From an uncultured Collinsella sp. (GTDB taxonomy: Bacteria; Actinomycetota; Coriobacteriia; Coriobacteriales; Coriobacteriaceae): a DNA stretch of 23,240 bases. Location of the stretch: the NCBI GenBank assembly GCA_902470835.1, contig CABRHR010000024.1, positions 1 through 23,240 of the forward strand, in the 5' to 3' direction. The position numbers were made by a program, and so were the translations under genes. The notes beneath the pieces were generated by a model that saw nothing but the letters and a program-made list of their open reading frames with translations, ran no database searches and was not told the origin of the DNA. Of this stretch, positions 10,600 to 17,063 are shown one piece after another (the stretch's first letter is position 1; every line of letters starts with the position of its first letter).

Positions 10600-10911
10600 T
10601 TACCTTTCGACCTCATGAGGATCTCGCAGCGCCTTGGCGACGCGAACCGTGCAGGCGGCCATAAAGACCACGAAGCCAATCGCCTCGCCCAGGAGGAACA
10701 TGCGAAATGCCTCTCCGAACAACGCAAACACAACCAAGGTAAAGACGAGCAGGGCGACTGCCGAGACCGCCAGACTCACCATGCCCTTGAGCATGTCCGC
10801 ATTCTGTTTATCGTCAAGAACCGGCTTGAGCGTAAAAACAAAGGGAAGGAAGGCAATTGCGCCCGCGATGGCACCTGCAACGATAGCGAGCAGATCGGCT
10901 ATCTGAAACAC
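10600..10911 (-). CDS. atpI: Small membrane protein in the atpI position (AtpI-like)
   Basis: The first gene of the operon encodes about 103 residues with three clear hydrophobic helices (ADLLAIVAGAIAGAIAFLPFVF, MVSLAVSAVALLVFTLVVFALFG and FLLGEAIGFVVFMAACTV) and a charged C-terminus. AtpI proteins aid c-ring assembly or ion transport. Sequence similarity is too weak to assign by motif, so the name rests on position, size and topology. I choose the GTG at 10911, preceded by GAGGA with 5-6 bases spacing. The frame is open back to a TTG at 10986, but that codon lies between the proposed -10 and -35 boxes and would not be transcribed. The stop is followed after three bases by atpB. Confidence 0.65.
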   Translation of the reverse strand: MFQIADLLAIVAGAIAGAIAFLPFVFTLKPVLDDKQNADMLKGMVSLAVSAVALLVFTLVVFALFGEAFRMFLLGEAIGFVVFMAACTVRVAKALRDPHEVER

Positions 10912-10972
10912 TGGCGTCCTCACTTTCCTTTTTAACGCCTCACAGCACAGTCCCAGCCAAACATTGGTGACT

Positions 10973-11000
10973 ATTGTACGAGCCAATCGCTAAAGTACAA
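10973..11000 (-). promoter_or_regulatory. Putative promoter of the ATP synthase operon
   Basis: On the minus strand TTGTAC (10995-11000) and TACAAT (10973-10978) are separated by 16 bases, giving a -10 with five of six consensus bases and a weak -35. Transcription would begin about 60 bases upstream of the atpI GTG. A 6-bp inverted repeat, AACCGT/ACGGTT (10999-11004 and 11012-11017), borders the -35 and may or may not be an operator. Assigned by eye only. Confidence 0.5.
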
Positions 11001-11107
11001 CCGTAAAACAAACGGTTAATACGCACCTGTACGTTTTCTTAAGACCTTCTTTATGCCGCAGGTACGGTAATACGTTTTTTCGAACCCCTCAGCGCAAAAC
11101 GTCCGTT

Positions 11108-11149
11108 AACAGAAGTGCGCGTGGACGACTTTTGCTCGCCCGCGCGCAC
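11108..11149 (-). terminator. Likely intrinsic terminator after upp
   Basis: The minus strand folds as a 7-bp outer stem (arms 11143-11149 and 11115-11121), a single C/A mismatch, a 6-bp inner stem with one G-T pair and the 7-base loop GCAAAAG. TTCTGTT follows, T-rich but not a perfect run. It lies about 43 bases after the upp stop and ahead of the atp promoter, the right place to insulate the two units. Confidence 0.6.
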
Positions 11150-11191
11150 CATTTCTTCGTATTTGTGACCGTAGCCGACAAGGCCTAACGA

Positions 11192-11839
11192 CTAGAGCGT
11201 ACCGTAGATGCGGTCGCCGGCGTCGCCCAGGCCGGGAACGATGTAGGCGGCCTCGTTGAGATGGTCATCGATGGCGCACGTATAAATATGTACGTCGGGG
11301 TCCTTTTCGGTCAGTGACTTGAGACCCTCGGGCGCGGCGACGATGCACAGCATGCGGATATCCTTGACACCGCGCTCGCGCAGGTAGCTGATGGCCATCT
11401 CGGCCGAACCGCCCGTGGCGAGCATGGGGTCGACAACCAGGCAGATGCGCTGGTCGACATCCTTGGGCATCTTGCAGTAATACTCATGCGGCTCGTGAGT
11501 AACCTCGTCGCGCTCCATACCGATGTGGCCCACGCGAGCGGAGGGTACCAAGTCGAGGATGCCATCGACCATGCCAAGGCCCGCACGCAGGATAGGAACA
11601 ATAGCGAGCTTCTTGCCGGCAAGCTGCTTAAACGTGGCAGTGGTGATGGGGGTCTCGACCTCGACGTCTTCCATGGGCAGGTCGCGCATGGCCTCGTAGC
11701 CGTCAAAGAGCGCAAGCTCGCGCACGAGCTGGCGGAACTGGTTGGTGCCAGTGCTCTTGTCGCGCAAGATCGACAGCTTGTGCTGGACGAGTGGGTGATC
11801 GACAAGGGTCACACGGGACGTATCGTAGGTGACGGTCAT
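11192..11839 (-). CDS. upp: Uracil phosphoribosyltransferase
   Basis: Converts uracil and PRPP to UMP in pyrimidine salvage (cytoplasmic). At 215 residues it has the family length. [12 protein letters not shown] (residues 135-146) is the PRPP-binding loop, and [16 protein letters not shown] (199-214) is the uracil-binding segment. PILRAGLGM (82-90) is the other conserved element. The ATG at 11839 is preceded by AAAGGGG about nine bases upstream. It lies 122 bases downstream of glpK on the same strand; that gap has a small hairpin (11874-11889, GCCTTG-CTGA-CAAGGC) in the likely leader but no clear terminator, so upp may be partly read from upstream. Confidence 0.97.
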   Translation of the reverse strand: MTVTYDTSRVTLVDHPLVQHKLSILRDKSTGTNQFRQLVRELALFDGYEAMRDLPMEDVEVETPITTATFKQLAGKKLAIVPILRAGLGMVDGILDLVPSARVGHIGMERDEVTHEPHEYYCKMPKDVDQRICLVVDPMLATGGSAEMAISYLRERGVKDIRMLCIVAAPEGLKSLTEKDPDVHIYTCAIDDHLNEAAYIVPGLGDAGDRIYGTL

Positions 11840-11961
11840 GGGTTGATGCCCCTTTCATTGCGGCCGGAAGATGGCCTTGCTGACAAGGCGCATGGCGACG
11901 TTGTTGCCTCGCGCCGTGCATAAGTTTAACGGTTTGTTGTATCGAGCAGCTCGTCGCAACC

Positions 11962-13503
11962 CTACCGAGCGGTGTTGAGCGAACGCTTGACGGCATCACG
12001 CCAACCAGCGAGGTTGCTCTCACGGCGCTCGGCGGACATGTGAGGATGGAAGACTTTGACGATCTGAGCGTTTTGCTCCAGCTCCTCCAAATCCTCCCAA
12101 TAGCCGACAGCAAGGCCCGCCAAGTACGCGGCGCCGATCGCCGTGGTCTCCACCGTCTCGCACTGCAGCACGGGGATATCCAGCAGATCGGCCTGGAATT
12201 GCATGATGAACTCGTTGCGCGAGGCACCGCCATCGACGGACAGGCGCTCAATCGAAAGTCCCACGTCCTGCTCCATGGCGCGCAGCACGTCATAACTCTG
12301 GTAGGCCATGGACTCGCAAGCCGCACGCACAATGGTCGCGCGACTCGAGGCGCCGGTCAGGCCGCAGACGATACCGCGAGCATGCGGGTCCCACCAGGGA
12401 GCGCCCAGGCCCGCGAAGGCGGGGACGAAGTAGCAGCCCTCGTTATCGCTGATCGAAGTGGCGAGTTGCGCGGACTCGCTCACACTCGAGATGATGCCCA
12501 TGTTGTTGCGCAGCCAGTTCATGGTTGAGCCGGCGGCAAAGATAGAACCCTCGAGCGCATAGCTGATCTTGCCGTCCGCGGCGATACCGATCGTGGAGAC
12601 CAGACCGTTCTTGGATTCGACGATCTCGTCGCCGGTGTTCATGAGCATAAAGCAACCCGTGCCATAGGTGTTTTTGGTCTGGCCGGGATGGAAGCAGCAG
12701 TGGCCGAACAGCGACGCCTGCTGATCGCCCGCCACGCCCATGATGGGCGGCATGTTGGTCATGATGTCGCTCGCGACGCGACCGTAGTCGCCCGAGCTCC
12801 AACGAACCTCGGGCATCATGGAACGTGGAACGTCAAAGAGCGCCAGCAGGTCGTCGTCCCAATCGAGCGTATGGATATTAAAGAGCGCCGTGCGGCTGGC
12901 ATTGGTGTAGTCGGTGGCAAAGACCTGACTGCCGGTGAGGTTGTAGATGAGCCAGGTGTCGATGGTGCCGAACATGAGGTCGCCCGCCGCCGCGCTCTCA
13001 CGCGCACCGTCGACGTTGTCGAGGATCCACTGCACCTTGGAAGCCGAGAAATACGGATCGAGTGTGAGTCCCGTGCGGGAGCGCACCAGCTCTTCTGCGC
13101 CCCGCTCGACCAGCTCGTCGATCAGAGGTGCGGTGCGACGGCATTGCCACACGATGGCGTTATAGATGGGTTGGCCGCTTATGCGGTCCCACACCACCGT
13201 GGTCTCGCGCTGGTTGGAGATACCGATGGCGGCGATGCGGTCAGAATGGATGCCGCTCTTAAACTGGACCTCCATCATCACGCCGATCTGGCTGGCAAGC
13301 ACCTCCATGGGGTCTTGCTCTATCCAACCGGGACGTGGGAAGCTGGTTTTGACGCTACGACGTGCCTGCGCGACGATGCAGCCGTACTCGTCGACGATGG
13401 TCGCAAGTACCGAGGTGGTGCCGCAGTCGAGCGCCATGATGTAGGAACCGCCAAAGTTAAACGAGGCATCTTCCATGCCCAGGCTGCCCAGATTCAACGA
13501 CAT
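11962..13503 (-). CDS. glpK: Glycerol kinase
   Basis: FGGY-family kinase phosphorylating glycerol to glycerol 3-phosphate. The 513-residue protein follows E. coli GlpK throughout: GISNQRETTVVWDR, YNAIVWQCRRTAPLID (glycerol-binding Arg pair), FGTIDTWLIYNLTG, TDYTNASRTALFNIHTLDWDD, GVAGDQQASLFG with the catalytic Asp, NTYGTGCFMLMNTGD, YALEGSIFAAGS and VPAFAGLGAPWWDP. There are about 15 extra residues before the first strand, and the nucleotide loop reads ALDCGTTS, Cys27 replacing the Gln usual in glycerol kinases. The ATG at 13503 has AAAGG eight bases upstream, and an internal Met10 has no better site. It starts 13 bases after the tsaC stop, so both are probably one transcript. No glycerol facilitator or glycerol-3-phosphate dehydrogenase is in the window. 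Confidence 0.95.
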   Translation of the reverse strand: MSLNLGSLGMEDASFNFGGSYIMALDCGTTSVLATIVDEYGCIVAQARRSVKTSFPRPGWIEQDPMEVLASQIGVMMEVQFKSGIHSDRIAAIGISNQRETTVVWDRISGQPIYNAIVWQCRRTAPLIDELVERGAEELVRSRTGLTLDPYFSASKVQWILDNVDGARESAAAGDLMFGTIDTWLIYNLTGSQVFATDYTNASRTALFNIHTLDWDDDLLALFDVPRSMMPEVRWSSGDYGRVASDIMTNMPPIMGVAGDQQASLFGHCCFHPGQTKNTYGTGCFMLMNTGDEIVESKNGLVSTIGIAADGKISYALEGSIFAAGSTMNWLRNNMGIISSVSESAQLATSISDNEGCYFVPAFAGLGAPWWDPHARGIVCGLTGASSRATIVRAACESMAYQSYDVLRAMEQDVGLSIERLSVDGGASRNEFIMQFQADLLDIPVLQCETVETTAIGAAYLAGLAVGYWEDLEELEQNAQIVKVFHPHMSAERRESNLAGWRDAVKRSLNTAR

Positions 13504-13516
13504 CGCTTACACCTTT

Positions 13517-14260
13517 CTATTGCATCGGGTCGGACAGGACCCGTTCGATCTCTGATGCGGGAAGTGCGCCTTGGCGCAGGATCTGGAGTCCGCCGTGCTG
13601 GAACGACACGATGGTCGAGGCGTCGCGACACGGGGTCTCGCCGGCGTCGACGGCAACATCGACCCCCTCCAGGATGCGGCCCTCGACGGCGGCAAAGCTT
13701 GCCGGCGAGGGCGCGCCGTGTGTGTTGGCGCTGGTGCAGGCAAGAGGGCTGCCGCAGGCGCGGATGAGCGCTTGCACCACGGGCGAGGCCGAAGCGCGAA
13801 GTGCCACCGTGTCGTCGGCGGCGCGCATAAAGGTCGGCACGCAGGGGGCCGCCTTGACCACGATAGTCAGGGCGCCCGGCCAGCATCGTCGGGCAAGCAC
13901 GCGGGCCTCTTCCGGGATATCCACGCCATAGCGGTCGAGTGCTTCGACGCCATCGACCAGCCAAGCGACGGTTTGCGTGAGTTCGCGTTGCTTGAGAGTG
14001 AAGATACGGCGGTAGCCGGTACCGAGCGCAGGGACCGCGGCGCCGTTAACGGCAGCCTGCGGATCGCGCGGCCACGATGGGAATTCGCCTGTATCTTGGG
14101 GCACGGCGTCCGAGAAGGCGTTGACTGCCACGGCGACACCGTAGACCGTCTCGGTCGGGATCAACGCCAGGCCGCCACAGCCGAGCACCTCGGCCGTACG
14201 CTCGACGGCGAGCCGATGCGGCTCGCGCGCTCCCTCGTATACCCGGTAGACCGTCTGCAT
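13517..14260 (-). CDS. tsaC: Threonylcarbamoyl-AMP synthase (Sua5/YrdC/TsaC family)
   Basis: Makes threonylcarbamoyl-AMP from Thr, bicarbonate and ATP, the first step in t6A modification of ANN-decoding tRNAs. Family motifs are present: GLALIPTETVYGV (31-42), the KxR motif in RIFTLKQRE (85-93), CWPGALTIVVKA (126-137), VALRASASP, CTSANTHGAPSP (175-186) and DASTIVSF (213-220). Between the PTETVYG strand and RIFTLKQR there are about 30 extra residues (roughly 50-82, Pro/Gly/Ala-rich) compared with E. coli YrdC. The protein lacks the C-terminal Sua5 domain, as in TsaC. It precedes glpK. In many bacteria tsaC sits next to prmC; here a toxin-antitoxin pair lies between them. Confidence 0.9.
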   Translation of the reverse strand: MQTVYRVYEGAREPHRLAVERTAEVLGCGGLALIPTETVYGVAVAVNAFSDAVPQDTGEFPSWPRDPQAAVNGAAVPALGTGYRRIFTLKQRELTQTVAWLVDGVEALDRYGVDIPEEARVLARRCWPGALTIVVKAAPCVPTFMRAADDTVALRASASPVVQALIRACGSPLACTSANTHGAPSPASFAAVEGRILEGVDVAVDAGETPCRDASTIVSFQHGGLQILRQGALPASEIERVLSDPMQ

Positions 14261-14408
14261 GTGTATGCCAGCCCCTTACGCTCTGGTGCAAGTTTGTTTA
14301 CTGTGGGGCATTCTCGCACGAAACGTTCAACCTATTTGCCCAGAGCGCATGTTGGTTTGGTGAGCGGCTCTAGTAGTCGGTGAAAGTGAGGGGGTTAATT
14401 GAAGATTT

Positions 14409-14711
14409 TTAGCGCGCAAGCGTAACGGTACGATCGGGAAACTCGATGCTTGCAACCAGTTTTCCGCCGAGGCTCTCTGCGTACCTGCTCAGCGTGTCGA
14501 GCCTCATCGAACCCAACTCCCCACGCTCGAGCTCGGATACACGTTTTTGAGAAACGCCCATCGACTGGGCGACCGACGCCTGTGTTAGATCTTTTAACCT
14601 GCGAATCTGAGCAAGCTTATAGGCTTCGATACGATCGCGAGTCCTCTCCTGCTCGGCGGTAATGGAGTCGCGTGTTATCCCGCGAGATTCCATATACTCA
14701 TGCAGTTCCAT
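14409..14711 (-). CDS. XRE-family antitoxin (HigA-like)
   Basis: 100 residues with a helix-turn-helix of the XRE/Cro type in residues 33-80: KLAQIRRLKDLTQASVAQSMGVSQKRVSELERGELGSMRLDTLSRYAESLGG. The short C-terminal strand (KLVASIEFPDRTVTL) is common to antitoxins paired with RelE/HigB toxins. The gene overlaps the upstream toxin gene by 14 bases, so the order is toxin then antitoxin, as in higBA. Expected roles are binding the toxin and repressing the shared promoter. The palindrome near 15103-15117 is a candidate operator. It lies between prmC and tsaC, outside the usual translation-related cluster. Confidence 0.9.
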   Translation of the reverse strand: MELHEYMESRGITRDSITAEQERTRDRIEAYKLAQIRRLKDLTQASVAQSMGVSQKRVSELERGELGSMRLDTLSRYAESLGGKLVASIEFPDRTVTLAR

Positions 14712-15093
14712 CTCGATCGAGCCTCCTTACGTGGCGACGGTATATTTGCTCGGCCCTTGGAATGTTGATCGCATACCAACCGTTCCATTTTGCCCTTGAC
14801 GATCCCGCTCGCGACTTATCACCCGCCAATAGCAATACCGCCTGGCGCTTGGGGTCAAAGGCGAAGAGGATGCGAATCACCTGCCCACCACACGACGTCA
14901 CTCTCAGCTCCTTTAAATGATGAAGCTTCGAGCCCTTTACGCGGTCAACCAGCGGACGACCAAGGCTGGGACCTTCCTTCTCGAGCACCAAAAGGTCTGC
15001 ATAAATCTGCTTCAGCGTAGCTTCATCCTGCTCATCAAGCCAAGGTTCAATGTAATCAAGCACGATACGGTACCGATGCAGCTGATTTGACAT
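14698..15093 (-). CDS. RelE/HigB-type toxin (phage Gp49-like family)
   Basis: 131 residues resembling the Gp49/HigB toxins of type II systems: a helical N-terminus (YIEPWLDEQDEATLKQIYADLLVLEKEG), LGRPLVDRVKGSKLHHLKELRV, then the core strands VIRILFAFDPKRQAVLLLAGDK and the tryptophan-containing WNGWY segment. Such toxins usually cut mRNA on the ribosome. I cannot establish activity from sequence, but Arg and Lys residues suited to RNA cleavage are present in the core and no frame disruption is seen. The ATG at 15093 follows AGGAG by six bases. It is followed by the overlapping antitoxin gene. The promoter and palindrome upstream fit an autoregulated module. Confidence 0.88.
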   Translation of the reverse strand: MSNQLHRYRIVLDYIEPWLDEQDEATLKQIYADLLVLEKEGPSLGRPLVDRVKGSKLHHLKELRVTSCGGQVIRILFAFDPKRQAVLLLAGDKSRAGSSRAKWNGWYAINIPRAEQIYRRHVRRLDRDGTA

Positions 15094-15102
15094 ACCTTTC
15101 TC

Positions 15103-15135
15103 CTTCTATAGTAGAAGTTTTACGGTATATTGCAA
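15103..15135 (-). promoter_or_regulatory. Candidate promoter and operator of the toxin-antitoxin pair
   Basis: On the minus strand TTGCAA (15130-15135) and TACTAT (15108-15113) are 16 bases apart. The -10 sits inside the inverted repeat CTTCTA-CTA-TAGAAG (15103-15117), a 6-bp palindrome with a 3-base centre, where an XRE repressor could bind and block transcription. The ribosome site AGAAGGAG lies directly downstream of the repeat. Inference from layout only. Confidence 0.45.
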
Positions 15136-15169
15136 GGACAAAATTAGCGCAGGTGCCTATTTGTTCAGC

Positions 15170-16423
15170 TTAAATACGTTGCTTGGGCTCGGTGACGACG
15201 GCTCGGACGATACGGGGGCGATCGGTGAGGTCGTGGACAATGCGCACATCCGATAGGCCCGCCTGGCGGCAGAGCTCGGCAGCGGCGTCGAGGGCGCCCT
15301 CGTAGAGCTCGCAGGCAAATAGACCGCCGGCACGCAGCATATAGGGCGCCGCATTGAGCAGGCGACGGAAGATATCAAGGCCGTCGGCACCGCCCTCGAG
15401 TGCCAGGTCGGGCTCAAAGTCCTTGACCTCGTGCGGCAGCGAGCGCATGACATCGGTCGGGATGTAAGGCGGGTTGGAGACGAGCACGTCGAAGGTACCC
15501 CACTCCTCGCGGGGGATGGAGCTCACCAGATTGGTGAGGCTAAAGGCGACCTCGTCGGATGCGAGGCCAAGCGCGTCGCGGTTTTTGGCGGCAAGCTCGA
15601 TGGCACGCGGCTCGATATCGGTGGCGGTGCAGGTGACGTGGCCGCGGCGCTCCCAGGCAAGGGAAAGCGAGATGCAGCCCGTGCCACAGCCGACCTCGAG
15701 AACGCGGGCGGTGCGGGGCTCGTTCGGGGCGGCATCGACCGCGGCATCCTGCGCTAGGGTCGCCTCCTGGCCGGCGTCCTCGATGGCGATGCCGTATTCG
15801 TCGAGTTCGGGCTCGGAGGCCTCTGCGGCCTCTGCTTCCGTTTCCTGCGCGGCGGCTTCCTCTGCCTCGCGGTCAGCCAACTCCTCAGCATAGGCGCGGC
15901 TGCCCAGCACGTCGCTCCCCAGCGCCGCTTCTTCGGCAGCCGTCAGATTGGCGGCACGGCGCTCGGCGGTTGCGCGTTCGTCGGCCAATGCCGCCTCGGC
16001 CTTGCGGGCCTGCTCGACCTCATCATTCCAAGGCAACTCCACGCGCTGACGAGCGGCGGCCTCGGGGCTCAGCACCTCGGCATCCAGATAATTCAGCACT
16101 TCCTCGACGAGCATCTCGGTCTCGGGGCGCGGAATGAGCACGCCGGGGGCGCACGCGACATCGATCATGCGGAACTGCGTGCTACCCGTGATGTACTGAA
16201 GCGGCTCGCCCTTGGCGCGACGGACGACCGCCGCATGCATGGTCTCGAGCTGCGTGGCGTTAAGTGCCTCGTCCATGCGCATATATAGATCAATGCGCGC
16301 CAGACCCGTGGCGGCGCACAGCAGCCATTCGGCAGAAAGACGGGGATGCTCCTCGCCGCGCTCGGCCAGGTACTCCTTGGTCCACTCGAGGCAACGTTTG
16401 ATGGTCCAGATCTCGTTTGCCAT
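15170..16423 (-). CDS. prmC: Release factor glutamine methyltransferase PrmC with large acidic insertion
   Basis: PrmC methylates the Gln of the GGQ motif in release factors using SAM. From the ATG at 16423 the protein has 417 residues against about 280 in E. coli. The N-terminal helical domain (ANEIWTIKRCLEWTKEYLAERG ... PRLSAEWLL) and PLQYITG, FRMIDVACAPGVLIPRPETEMLVEEVL are normal. Residues 116-237 are an extra Ala/Glu-rich, strongly acidic stretch. The methyltransferase domain then resumes with VLEVGCGTGCISLSLA (241-256), FDVLVSNPPYIP (311-322) with the catalytic NPPY, and DLALEGGADGLDIFRRLL. The start is chosen by its AAGGAGGGGAGG ribosome site and by the promoter just upstream; the open frame continues 83 codons further but that part is probably not translated. 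Confidence 0.93.
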   Translation of the reverse strand: MANEIWTIKRCLEWTKEYLAERGEEHPRLSAEWLLCAATGLARIDLYMRMDEALNATQLETMHAAVVRRAKGEPLQYITGSTQFRMIDVACAPGVLIPRPETEMLVEEVLNYLDAEVLSPEAAARQRVELPWNDEVEQARKAEAALADERATAERRAANLTAAEEAALGSDVLGSRAYAEELADREAEEAAAQETEAEAAEASEPELDEYGIAIEDAGQEATLAQDAAVDAAPNEPRTARVLEVGCGTGCISLSLAWERRGHVTCTATDIEPRAIELAAKNRDALGLASDEVAFSLTNLVSSIPREEWGTFDVLVSNPPYIPTDVMRSLPHEVKDFEPDLALEGGADGLDIFRRLLNAAPYMLRAGGLFACELYEGALDAAAELCRQAGLSDVRIVHDLTDRPRIVRAVVTEPKQRI

Positions 16424-16470
16424 GGGTCCTCCCCTCCTTGGCGCCGGGCGGCGCGCGAACATCGGAGCAG

Positions 16471-16497
16471 ATTGTACGCGAGGGCACCGCATGACAA
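16471..16497 (-). promoter_or_regulatory. Putative prmC promoter
   Basis: TTGTCA (16492-16497, five of six -35 bases) and TACAAT (16471-16476, five of six -10 bases) on the minus strand, 15 bases apart, slightly short of the optimum. Transcription would start about 40 bases before the prmC ATG. This supports the chosen start and, together with the terminator at 16902-16942, an independent prmC transcript. Confidence 0.5.
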
Positions 16498-16901
16498 GGG
16501 ACGATTGAGGGCGATTATCGAGAATCAGCCCAGAATTTTGCTTGGAACCCATCTGAAGTGCCCATTCGTCGACGTCTAAATCTGCATCCGTCAAGCTTTT
16601 GGCAAGGTTGACCCAAAACTGACCAATATCTAACCAAGAACTTGCCACATCGCTTGACGCGCGACGCATCAAAAATCGCCCCGCGACTTCTTGAACGATA
16701 TTTTGAGCAATATTTTCGATAGCGGACTTATGCCGTCAATTGCCTTAAGCAGGTAAGCAGCTCAAATGACATCACAGCCGACTGAATAAAATATCAAGGC
16801 AATGTCACCAATGACTCCCTACGGATCATTTGACAACCAAGAAAACGCCGATGTTTTGGCAATGTCAGCGAGCGACGTCCAGAGCGAACAAGTTGGCATG
16901 A
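16498..16901. other. Unassigned 404-bp stretch between prfA terminator and prmC promoter
   Basis: No convincing gene, RNA or known element is visible. It is clearly richer in A and T than the genes around it. The minus frame that continues into prmC is open from 16672 but lacks a ribosome site and lies upstream of the putative promoter. Short direct repeats of GGCAATGTCA occur at 16799-16808 and 16858-16867. It may be a decayed gene, a noncoding element or a strain-specific insertion. Confidence 0.5.
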
Positions 16902-16942
16902 AAAAGGCAGGGCATAGACCTTCTGGTCATGCCTTGCCTTTT
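16902..16942 (-). terminator. Intrinsic terminator after prfA
   Basis: The minus transcript forms a long stem of about 18 bp (arms 16925-16942 and 16902-16920, loop AGAA, one bulge and one G-T pair), ending CTGCCTTTTTC with five T residues. It follows the prfA stop by about 120 bases, after two repeat hairpins. The plus strand exits into a shorter run of four T residues. Confidence 0.85.
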
Positions 16943-16961
16943 GAATGACAAATTGTCGCTC

Positions 16962-17009
16962 TGGGCGGCGCGCAGCGTCAACTGGTCCGCCGTTCGTTAG
17001 AACGGCGGA
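16962..17009. repeat. Dispersed hairpin repeat, family A copy 2
   Basis: Begins with the same lead as copy 1 (TGGGCGGCGCGCAGCGTC at 16962-16979), then six bases and a different but analogous palindrome: TCCGCCGTTC (16986-16995), loop GTTA, complementary arm 17000-17009. The lead is conserved between copies while the stem bases differ, and the stem stays self-complementary, suggesting selection on structure. Confidence 0.75.
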
Positions 17010-17015
17010 ACCTAA

Positions 17016-17060
17016 GGGCGCAGCGTCGAGCAGTTACGGCGTTTGGTAAAACGCCGTAAC
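17016..17060. repeat. Dispersed hairpin repeat, family A copy 3
   Basis: A shortened lead, GGGCGCAGCGTCGAGCA, is followed by the identical 28-base palindrome of copy 1: GTTACGGCGTTT (17033-17044), loop GGTA, arm 17049-17060. It ends three bases from the prfA stop codon, as copy 1 ends directly at the LCP stop codon. Copies 2 and 3 are in tandem, seven bases apart. Confidence 0.8.
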
Positions 17061-17063
17061 CCA

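Noticed and set aside
10912..10986. TTG start extending AtpI by 25 residues
   Set aside because: The TTG falls between the proposed -10 and -35 boxes, and the GTG at 10911 has a ribosome site.
11070..11100. GGTTCGAA-like tRNA T-arm on the minus strand
   Set aside because: No matching acceptor, D or anticodon stems around it; random similarity.
16424..16672. 83-codon N-terminal extension of PrmC
   Set aside because: It precedes a good ribosome site and a plausible promoter, has no family similarity, and PrmC proteins start at the equivalent of MANEIW.
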